Position numbers and translations under genes: made by a program. The notes beneath the pieces are model-generated. The model made no database searches and was not told where the DNA came from. It was given only the letters and a program-made list of their open reading frames with translations. From NCBI GenBank assembly GCA_037974335.1, contig CM075729.1:111210437-111274436 (forward strand): a stretch of 64,000 bases of DNA, written 5' to 3'. Position 1 is the first letter of the stretch. The number at the start of each line of letters is the position of its first letter. Shown here piece after piece: positions 55,856-64,000 of the stretch. This DNA is from Prionace glauca. Lineage: Eukaryota; Chordata; Chondrichthyes; Carcharhiniformes; Carcharhinidae.

Positions 55856-57435
55856 GTAATAGCAATTTTATGTGCATGTGTGTATATCTGTGGGGGAGAG
55901 AGAAGAAGGTTAGTTGAGAAGGGGAAGGTGACGAGACAAGCCTGCGAGATGAAGGGTTAAGATGTTAGATTTCTGTATTTGTAATGAGAAGTTATGAAGG
56001 GTTTTAACTGTGAGTAAATAGGTTGGATCGAAATTTGCTTTGTGAGACAAGTGGTGCAACTGATTTTTGGGTTGTTGAATTTTAAAAGCGAATGCAGAGG
56101 TGTTGAGGAATATTTGCATCCTGCAGGGGTTCCATCAGTAAACAATGGACGGTATATTAAATTTTATTGACCTGAAAATAGAGACAAAACAGAAAACATG
56201 ACATTGAGTTCATAGATGTGTTTTAGGAGAATGAAACCTGAGATGAAAGGGGGGAAATTGTTTAAGTAAAGAGGTGATTAACTGAGTCAAGTGGTTGTGG
56301 GGAAAAGCCATGGAGACCAATTTATTTGTGTTGGTTGGGTGGTGAGAGGCTGTGGGGTTTTGAATTGGAGTCAGCCTTAGTGTTAAACCCAGAGCGTATT
56401 TACTTTAGGAAACCTTTTATTTAAACTGTGTTTGATTAATGTACATATGACTTAATAACAAAAACATCACATATACGATGATCGAGTAGAAATCCTGATT
56501 TCAAGGGTTAAGGATTTCTGTTCCCGACTGACTCACTCAGCTAAACACACTGAAACTAATAACAGCCTTGATAGCTGCCACAACACAATGACATTCCACA
56601 AACATGCATTTTGGGTTTGACTACAGGGTTTACCTGAATATTTACTCCCCAGGACACGAGACTTTCTGCTGCCAATGGATATCTTCCAAGATGCTACTGT
56701 TACTAGGTACTAATGATACTGCTGCCTCACTGAACTCATTTCGGATTGGATGTGGAGCCAGACGGGAAGTGTCTCCCCACTGGAAGGTGGAATTGACTCA
56801 TGCACTCATGGCATTAGTCCACTCCATATCCTAAACATCTAATCTAACCGTTCTCAGCCCTGCCCCGACAGTTAATTAATATTTTATTGTGTTGTAAAAG
56901 TGAACATTTCTCACTAATCAGGCTGACGCTATGTTTTGTGGTTCTTAATTTTGGGAAAATTCAACATCCAGCTCACTTATTATGAAACTTTAATAATCAG
57001 CACACCCTTCATTTATAACACCAATTACAAAGCTATTGGAACTAAATGAAATGTGTTTTGAACATTACATACAATAGATATCCTCTTCATTCTCTCATGG
57101 AGTGGCATCGTCAACATTTATTGCCCATCCATAATTATCCTTCAACTGAATGGCTTGCTATGCCATTTCCGAAGGCAGTATCGAGTCCAAAAACATTTCT
57201 GTCTGACCTAGCCAACATGCTCATCTCCAGTAAATCAATAGAAATGAGTTCTAACTGGTCTGGTTTTCCATCCAGCGATATCACCAATGTCATTCACCCA
57301 AACACAACCAGTCCAATACCCCAGGCATGAACCACATTCTTATACAATGTGAACACTATTTCCATGCATTTTAGATATATGTTATGACAGTCACCACCAC
57401 CATGATAGATGAAGTGCTCATAAAATTCTGCTTAT
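55856..57435. other. Mostly unrecognised; SINE-like piece at 57,090-57,230
   Basis: The SINE-like piece ('caacatttattgcccatcca', 'tgaatggcttgctatgccat') is of the family at 1,255. The remainder shows no exon. Confidence 0.4.
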
Positions 57436-59130
57436 TTATTTTATTGCACCAAGTTTCTTGCACTGACACATGAGTAGATGCTTGAAGGATTTCCTGAAGG
57501 TTGGATTACAGAGCGCATAGCAAGCGGGGTTAGAACATAAGAAATAGGAGCAGGAGTAGGCCATCTAGCCCTTCGAGCCTGCCCCGCCATTCAATAAGAT
57601 CATGGCTGATTTGTCGTGGCTCAGTTCCACCTTCCCGCCCTCTCCCCATAACCCTTAATCCCCTCTCTTATCAAAAACCCATCAACCCGCTTCTTAAAAA
57701 TATTTAGCGAGGCAGCCTCCACCACTTCAACGGGCAGAGAATTCCAGAGATTCACCACCCTTTGTGTGAAGAAGTTCCTCCTCAACTCTGTTCTAAACCG
57801 CCTCCCCTTTATCTTGAGGCTGTGCCCCCTAGTCCTACTGTCTTTTTTGAGCGGGAAGAGTCTCTCCACCTCTATCCTATCCATCCCATTCATCATCTTA
57901 TACGTCTCAATGAGATCTCCCCTCATTCTTCTGAACTCTAACGAGTACAAGCCTAGTTTATTCAGCCTCTCCTCATAGCTCAACCCCCTCAACTCCGGTA
58001 TCAGCCGAGTAAACCTCCTCTGCACTCCCTCCAGGGACAAAATATCCTTGCGCAGGTGCGGCGCCCAAAACTGCACACAGTACTCCAGCTGCGGCCTCAC
58101 CAATGCCCTATACAGCTGCAGCAAGACCTCCCTACTTTTATATTCAATCCCCCTTGCTATGAAGGCCAGCATCCCATTCGCCTTCCTGACCACCTGACTG
58201 TGCTATTGATATAACAGAGCCAGTATCCAATAGTCCAGACTGTGTAGGGGACACTGCTCGGACTAACAGTGTGAATGAGCACCATGACAAAGTATGGGCT
58301 CAAGGTGATAATATATGCCAGGAGAAGAGCCAGGTCAGTCTGAGTCACCTTCTTCTCTCGGGACGCGGCTCCCTTCCTCTTCTCAGCAGTTGTGCTGGTA
58401 ATTCTAATCTTCTCTGCTGGGATATCCCTGTCATTCCCATTCTTGCTGCTGACATCTGGCACTATTCCGGTTGTGTGGCCGCATTCGGCACCCTCTTCAA
58501 ATTTGCTAGCTGCATTGATGGAAGAGAGTTTGGGGCTGTTCATTATGAAATGGTTTGATGGGACTACACTGGAGCAAGGTGATTTACTGAGAATCCGTGT
58601 CACCTCTTGGCTACCATTACCAGTTATTGTTTCTCCAGTTGTTTTGACACTTAACAGTTTACCATGGGCCACATAACTGGCACCACCTGATATCTTATTA
58701 GTGTTTGGCTCCATTCTATTGCCTTTCATTAGAGAGGGTAAAATGCTGCCCTCGGTAGATTCAGGTACCTTTTTATTCTCTTTCATTCGACTTTTGCTGG
58801 CTCGCATTATTTGCACAGACAGGATAATTATAATGAGTGCAGGAGTATAGAAGGTAGCTACTGAAGTGCCAAATATGATTTGAGAGGAACTGTGCGTAAC
58901 ACTTACCCTCATGGACTGTCCGCTTCCCTACGATGAACTGCCAACTGAGAATGGGAGGAACCCAGATGATAAAAGACACTGCCCAAATAGCTACGATCAT
59001 CATCGCTGCCACCTTTGCTGTTCTCTTCACGGGGTAGCTCAGGGGCCTGGTCACACAGAAATAGCGATCAAAGCTGATGAGTAGAAAGCTCATACCAGAG
59101 CCATTGCTGACAGAATAACCCAGAGCGACT
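57436..59130 (-). pseudogene. CHRM2-like: Muscarinic M2-like receptor pseudogene
   Basis: Muscarinic receptors are acetylcholine GPCRs with an intronless coding region. Homology starts abruptly in TM3 ([11 protein letters not shown] then [20 protein letters not shown]) and covers TM4 ([18 protein letters not shown]), TM5, a long third loop, TM6-7 (SREKKVTQ, YTVWTIGYWLCYINSTV) and the tail ([30 protein letters not shown], stop). LPSLMKGNRMEPN in loop 3 matches M2 (SPSLVQGRIVKPN) better than M4. TM1 to mid-TM3 is absent, a frameshift lies at the start of TM5 (about 58,880), and TM7 is split by a CR1-like LINE (57,532-58,195). In TM6, TWAPYN is TLSPYF, losing the ligand-contact asparagine and the toggle tryptophan. 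Retrocopy and old segmental copy cannot be told apart because the parent lacks coding introns. Confidence 0.85.
57532..58195 (-). mobile_element. CR1-like LINE inserted in the M2-like pseudogene
   Basis: 664 bp, 5'-truncated, open for 190 codons (VRKANGMLAFIARGIEYKS ... GIKGYGERAGRWN) with the tail complement AGAACATAAGAAATAGG at the left. It splits the codons INSTV and NPACY of the receptor with no clear target duplication (0-1 bp). Closely related to 4,590-5,110 and well preserved, so younger than the receptor's decay. Confidence 0.9.
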
Positions 59131-59559
59131 CCTTCCCGTGTCTTGAGAATTATTTTTCGTTCAGTTATATTTCTAATTCCCTGAAGTTGTTGAGTCAACC
59201 TTTTCCTGTCAGAGAGCGCATTTCAAACCCTGAATGCAAAATACATAAAATCTTTCCCGCAGTCACCTACTTCCTTTCTTTAAAAGAAACATTGATCATT
59301 CAAGAAATGTTATTCATCTTTGGACATTGTGAACAGTCTGTCTTGTAACAGATCATCATGAAGAACCATTACATTTCTCCCATCTCATTCTGATATCGAT
59401 CTTCCCACACACAGTTGTACAGTGCAGATGGGTCCTGCCATTGCCTTGAATCGAGGAATGTACAACCGACAGTCTGAAGCTCTAAAAATACCTGTACAAT
59501 GTGTTTACTTCCAGGTACAATGATAATAGCTGTGCAAATTTTAGGTAAACCTTGATATG
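59131..59559. other. No recognised feature
   Basis: Upstream of the truncated receptor homology. I looked here for TM1-TM3 coding sequence on the minus strand and found none. Confidence 0.5.
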
Positions 59560-60165
59560 GTTCAGTATTATTTTCCATTCAGCTTCCATGACAGCTGAAT
59601 AAGCCCATTTGGCCTCATAACATTATTTTCTTACCTAATCTATCAGCAAAACCATTTATTTTCCCCTTAAATGCACCTATCCTATTTGCTTCAAGACCTC
59701 TCTGTGGCGTTTCACGTTAAAAAGTCTCTCAACACCAGGTTAAAGTCCAACCAGTTTATTTGATAGTAAGCCCACAAGGTTTGCCCCTTCCTCAGGTGAG
59801 TGGAGAGTTCTGCTGCCTCCACTCTCCACTCGCCTGACGGAAGGGCAAACCCCGAAAGCTTGTAGGTTTACTATCAAATAAAGTGGTTGGACTTTAACCT
59901 GGTGTTGTGAGACTTCTTACAGTGTTTACCCCAGCCCAACACCAGCATCTCCACATCATGGCGTTTCACGTTCCCAGCATATTTTGGGTTAGAAAGATTC
60001 TTCTGAATTCCTTGTCAGATTTCTTTTGATGACTATCTTACATTGAAGGTTCTAAATCAAATCTTGCCCACAGAGGGTATTCTCCCTGTATTTTTTTTCT
60101 AATATAAACATTTTGTAATTTTAAATACCGCTCTCAGGTTACCGTCCAGCTTTCTTTATTCAAAA
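59560..60165 (-). mobile_element. Old CR1-like LINE split by a Penelope-like copy
   Basis: 'cttcaagacctctctgtggc' continues after the insert as 'ggttagaaagattcttctga' and 'ttgtaattttaaataccgct', the complement of CR1-type coding sequence. Confidence 0.65.
59719..59958 (+). mobile_element. Foldback Penelope-like 3'-end copy
   Basis: Flanked by a perfect 14-bp duplication TGGCGTTTCACGTT (59,705-59,718; 59,959-59,972). The left arm starts AAAAAGTCTCTCAACACC; the right arm is its near complement and goes on to the terminal 'caccagcatctccacatca'. Confidence 0.88.
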
Positions 60166-61139
60166 AGAATGAGACCCAGACTGAAACGTTGCCATGGAGC
60201 AACACATTGATTTTTAAAGTCTTTAAGTGGAACTCTGGAATTTGTAATGAGAAACAGTGCTGTGGAATACAAAGCCAACTTTCAGGTGAAGGTGAGAAAA
60301 GCAAACAAGTACTGTGCAAAAGTGAGCATAAAGGAAGACATTGTGTTGACATTCAAAATCCATCCCCTGCTGACTGATGTTGCAGAATGTGGAAATGGTC
60401 TGATTCCAAAGAAAGCTGAATTTGGGGTGAAAGATATCTTATATTTTTTCCCACTCAGAATACAAGGGAGCAGGGATTTTTAAAAAAACGCAGACCTGTT
60501 ATGTGTGTTCTAGCTGGTGTGTCAGTGTGAGGGTAGCCGAGCGATAAGAGGCAAAGGATAGTCACACCGCACAAATCTTTCAAGCAAAAAAAAGCTCTCT
60601 CATCTTTCTCCCTCCATCTCCCCCTTTCCTGCTGCTATTTCAGGGGAAATATAAGCTACAGATGGCCAACAGCTTTTCTTGTCACTAAACTAACTGCTCA
60701 CCTGCCAAAGTCAGCTTCAGTGGAATCATCCAATATAATGGATGCATAGAAAATCCAAGGATTAGTTCTTCCAGTCATTTGTTTATCCTTTATATAAATA
60801 TTTAAATTCTCATATGATCAGTCTGCACTGAAGGTTGAATCATTTGATCCAGTTACGACATTTTTAGTAGCTAATAAACCTGCCCCTACCATTGACTCAA
60901 GAGAACCTGGTTAAATTGACTGATACTAAAAGTAAATAAATTTGGATTGGGAAAATGTAACATGGGAATGGGATCATTATTAAATTAAGCTGGTTGTCAC
61001 CTACAAAGGGGCATAGGTGTGCGTGTGTGTGTGTGGGAGAGGGCATTTAATAAATAATGGCAGCCAGCAAATTCTCCCTCATCTGTGAGCATAACAAAAT
61101 TGAGGCACTGTTCAGGAAGTAAACAAATTTGGAGATTTC
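60166..61139. other. No recognised feature; (GT)n at 61,018-61,035
   Basis: Overlapping 60-80-codon frames at 60,189-60,483 show no domain. Poly-A/T runs only. Confidence 0.4.
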
Positions 61140-61680
61140 CTCTGTGACCGATCATAAGAATGTGCACTCAATATTCCCAAGTATTAGTTTTGTAAATCTT
61201 CTTTGCTCCCTCTCGACACCTCTATATCACTTTTTTTTATAGCATGGTGACCAGTTCTGCTTCTCATAATGTACAATTTTCCTCTCTCGACTCTTACACT
61301 ATACATGTGGTCTAGCTAATGCTTGTTGCAGATTGAGCATAATGTCCCTACTTTCCAAATCCATTCCTTGACAAATGAAGACTTGTGCTTGTCTTGCCAT
61401 GTTTCATGAGGTTGCAGTTTAGTGACTGATGTATTTGGAGCAAAGCATCAATTTCTGCATCATCCCTTCCCAGCCTTTCCAATTAACAGGTACTTGCCAA
61501 TGTTCTAACAGAATTTCCCACTATACATTTATGTCTGTCAGACTTTCCCTTTATGTACAACTCTGCAAACTTAACAATGCCCTTTAAGAGCTATGATAGT
61601 CTTCATCAATCTTGACTCTATTATATTCTCATCCTGCACTCTCTATGCCCACCTTATCCACCATGGGAAGTCAATTGCAC
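61140..61680 (-). mobile_element. Old CR1-like LINE fragment
   Basis: 'gtaaatcttctttgctccct' through 'tggtgaccagttctgcttct', 'gtggtctagctaatgcttgt' and 'acttgtgcttgtcttgccat' are the complement of CR1-type coding sequence. Confidence 0.55.
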
Positions 61681-61713
61681 TTAAAATGGGTTGTACAGTG
61701 AGTTCTTCAGTTC

Positions 61714-62621
61714 TCATTGTTTTATCAATTTAACAAGTGGAGTAAATGGATATTTGACCACATTCATGAACTGCTCTCTGAACTCTGTTTGGGTAACAGT
61801 GGTAATAATAGTGTTTGTACTGCAACTCAGGAGCTGCAGCATGAATCCTATTTCACCAATAAATGTAGGCAACGGTCCAGATTCATATCCTCTGAATGAC
61901 ATCCCAGCCCATGTGGAATACACTGCATACATTGACCATAAGACGATGAAATCTGCAGAGACGAAAAACAGCAAAATAATAGATTTTCTTTGACTCTCCA
62001 TCTGTTGCAAGCTGGGACTGTCGCCTGTGCGGTGAACCTGGAGTCTCTGACAGGTTCCACTGGTCAATAAAACATGTCTGATGGTGAAAATATTGAGCAG
62101 CACAGTGAGAACAAGTGGGACAACCGGAGTGAGAATGTAATGAAGGAGCATAAATGTTGACCTGATTGGTGAGTCCAAAATGTTTCTTGGCACAGAATAA
62201 AACCAGGGGTCATTCCACAGCCGATATCTATCTGAAAATATAAAATACCATGTGATCTCCTTCAAACCACTCAGTAAAGTCACTGTTCCCAGAGCCAGCA
62301 CTGCAGTTTTCTCGGTGCAATATTTCCTCCTCAGCTTCTGGCAACAAATGGCCACAAATCGATCAAAGACAATACTGACAGTGAACCAGATAGAACAGTC
62401 TGTGGCTGCTTAAAGCAGGGCACTGTGGACATTACACTTCCGGGTGGAGTCGACAAAATGCAACTCTTGCTGATCAACAAACGGAATGTGTCTTATCATC
62501 AGATCGGTAATAATTATAATAACCAGTAGATCTGCTGCTGCCATGGCCACCAGGTAGTGGGTCACACAATTTGAGAGCCCACACCTCCCCCGGAAAAGGA
62601 TCACAATTGTCACTAAGTTAA
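61714..62621 (-). pseudogene. GPR139-like class A GPCR, third copy, exon 2
   Basis: Exon 2 begins at 62,621 after CCTCACAG (VNLVTIVILFRGRCGLSNCV) and runs to the stop after PLVKLIKQ. TM2 (AAADLLVII), VFDRFVAICC, TM6 (VSADFIVLW) and a TM7 region (SCSTNTIITTVTQTEF, lacking the usual Tyr) are recognisable. In TM3 a TAA (near 62,410) replaces the Tyr expected in LLYAATDCS, in frame, so the copy as read cannot make a full receptor. The ECL1 stretch (DQQELHFVDSTRKCNV) has also drifted. The 64-bp first exon is not found up to 64,000; it may lie outside. Divergent from the other two copies, so an older duplicate. Confidence 0.82.
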
Positions 62622-62749
62622 CTGTGAGGAAGAGATATAAAAAAAGACATCTTCCATCAGGTTGAGAGAACAGTCACCCGTTCCACTGAGTACATTCTAC
62701 CACATGGAAACATTTATATTATCTTTAGTGATATGTTAGTGTCTGATCT

Positions 62750-63470
62750 TTGAGGGTCTAGATGATCTTATAGAAATCTATAAAATAATGAGGGACATAG
62801 ATCAACTAGATAGTCAATATATTTTCCCAAAGGCAGGGGACTCTAAAACGAGAGGGTGTGGTTGAAGGTGAGAGGGGAGAGAGACAGAGGGTCCAGCGGA
62901 GCATTTTTTTCATAGAGGATGGTGAGTGTCTGGAACAAGCTGTCAGAAGTAGAAGTAGTGTAGTGGCACGTTCAATTTTGTTTTTTTAAAAGAGTTTAGG
63001 CAGCTCCATGGGTAAGATGGATATAGAAAGATATGGGCCAAATGTGCACAATTGGGACTAGCTTAATGGTTAAAAAAGGGGTAAACACAGTAAAAAGTCT
63101 GACAATACCAGGTTTCAGTCCAACCGATTTATTTGATAGTAAATTCACAAGCTTTCGGGGTTAGCCACTTTGTCAGGTGAATGGAGAGTTCTGGCCTCAG
63201 ACAGAGCATATAAAGCACAGACAGTTTAGAGATTACTGATTAGAATGCGAATCTTTACACCTAACCTGCTGTTCAAGTCTTAAAGTGGCTGATAATGTGA
63301 GTGGAAGGAGCACTGATCACAGGTTAAAGAGATGTGTATTGTCTCCAGACAATATACCAATATACTGTTTACCCCAGTCCAACGCCGGCATATCCACATC
63401 ATAAAAAAGGGGTGGCATGGCCAAATTGGGTGGAAGGGCTTATTTCCATGCTGTAAACCTTGTTGACTCT
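62750..63470 (+). mobile_element. CR1-like LINE 3' fragment split by a Penelope-like copy
   Basis: 'agatagtcaatatattttcc' to 'gggactagcttaatggtta' resumes at 63,402 with 'ggtggcatggccaaattggg' and 'cttatttccatgctgtaaac'. Same subfamily as 40-41.2 kb. Confidence 0.8.
63082..63401 (+). mobile_element. Penelope-like 3' UTR copy with inverted termini
   Basis: Flanked by an 11-bp duplication TAAAAAAGGGG (63,071-63,081; 63,402-63,412). It begins TAAACACAGTAAAAAGTCTG and runs about 290 bp in minus sense through the 3' UTR. It ends in plus sense with 'ccaacgccggcatatccac'. Confidence 0.85.
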
Positions 63471-63519
63471 AAATGTTGAATTGGTTCTACTCAGGTGATC
63501 CTCATCTGATAGAGAAATG

Positions 63520-63610
63520 CTCCAAAGCTTTGTGATACCAAGTAAACCTACTGGACTTTAATGTGGTGTTGTGACACTCCTTACTGTGTCCATCTCAGTC
63601 CAAACATGGA
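63520..63610 (+). mobile_element. Penelope-like 3'-end fragment, single orientation
   Basis: 'ccaagtaaacctactggact' and 'gtggtgttgtgacactcctt' follow the terminal consensus; decayed. Confidence 0.5.
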
Positions 63611-63704
63611 TTTCTGATCTGTATTAGAGATGTGGGGAATTTCTTAAAGTCAAGAAGCAGACAGTAGGTGAGGGAAATGTTAAAAAGGAGGGATTTACCA
63701 TTAG

Positions 63705-64000
63705 AACATAGAACATAGAACATAGAACATTACAGCACAAACAGGCCCTTCGGCCCTCGAGTTGCGCCGATTGCATCAACCCCACCAATCTATAGACCTA
63801 TCTATAACCCCCAATCCCATTAAACCCCATATACTCATCCAGAAGTCTTTTAAAAGACCCCAGCGAGTTCGCCTCCACCACCGACGACGGCAGCCGATTC
63901 CAATCACTCACCACCCTCTGAGTGAAAAACTTACCCCTAACATCACCTCTGTACCTCCCTCCCCGCACCTTAAATCTGTGTCCCCTCGTAGCGACCATTT
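63705..64000 (-). mobile_element. CR1-like LINE 3' end, continues past window
   Basis: Tail complement (GAACATA)n at the left, then an open frame (ATRGHRFKVRGGRYRGDVRG, KFFTQRVVSDWNRLPSSVVE) typical of the C-terminal region. Cut by the window end. Confidence 0.85.

Noticed and set aside
57529-58197. Target-site duplication around the LINE in the muscarinic copy
   Set aside because: Flanks GCGGGGTT and GACTGTGCT rejoin directly to restore the reading, with at most one shared base.
60189-60483. Small gene or exon
   Set aside because: Two overlapping frames under 80 codons without a recognised motif.
62622-64000. Exon 1 of the third GPR139-like copy
   Set aside because: I looked on the minus strand for a 64-bp ATG...CCTG|GTAAG exon as in the other two copies and saw none; it may be outside the window.

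Overview
The window looks like shark (elasmobranch) genomic DNA. It is dense in tRNA-derived SINEs of the shark type, 5'-truncated CR1-like LINEs with short 3' tails such as (TTCTTATG)n or (TTCTTTG)n, Penelope-like element ends and large GC-rich minisatellites. The host genes are vertebrate, with introns.

Layout. (1) 0-7.3 kb: repeats, including a block (1-785) present again at 27,068-27,855. (2) 7,390-15,212, minus strand: an MHC class I heavy-chain gene readable exon by exon (leader, alpha1, alpha2, alpha3, transmembrane, two cytoplasmic exons; all junctions phase 1; 347 codons plus stop). Its alpha3 exon is split by a 1,463-bp CR1-like LINE flanked by a 5-bp duplication (AATCA). Removing the insert restores the exact frame, so the insertion looks young. 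Introns 1 and 3 are largely minisatellites that start directly at the 5' splice sites and copy splice-site sequence into each unit. (3) 19,964-25,190: a 39-bp-unit minisatellite of about 134 copies, with an internal 2,068-bp tandem duplication. (4) 28,375-28,474: assembly gap. (5) 33-63 kb, minus strand: three GPR139-like class A receptor copies sharing one design (64-bp first exon, about 3.3-kb intron where visible, long second exon). The 48-52 kb copy is intact; the 33-37 kb and 62 kb copies carry stops. (6) 57.4-59.1 kb, minus: a degenerate muscarinic M2-like receptor copy, lacking TM1-3, frameshifted and split by another CR1-like LINE.

The host loci are not a pathway. The MHC gene is an antigen-presentation type surface protein whose groove residues suggest a non-classical molecule, and the others are membrane receptors. 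The most unusual features are the LINE-split MHC exon, the splice-site-derived minisatellites in two introns of that gene, and a recurring family of Penelope-like 3'-end fragments, several folded back on themselves, with 9-14-bp target-site duplications and left ends that fall in nearly the same place. Everything was read by eye; repeat boundaries are approximate unless a duplication fixes them.
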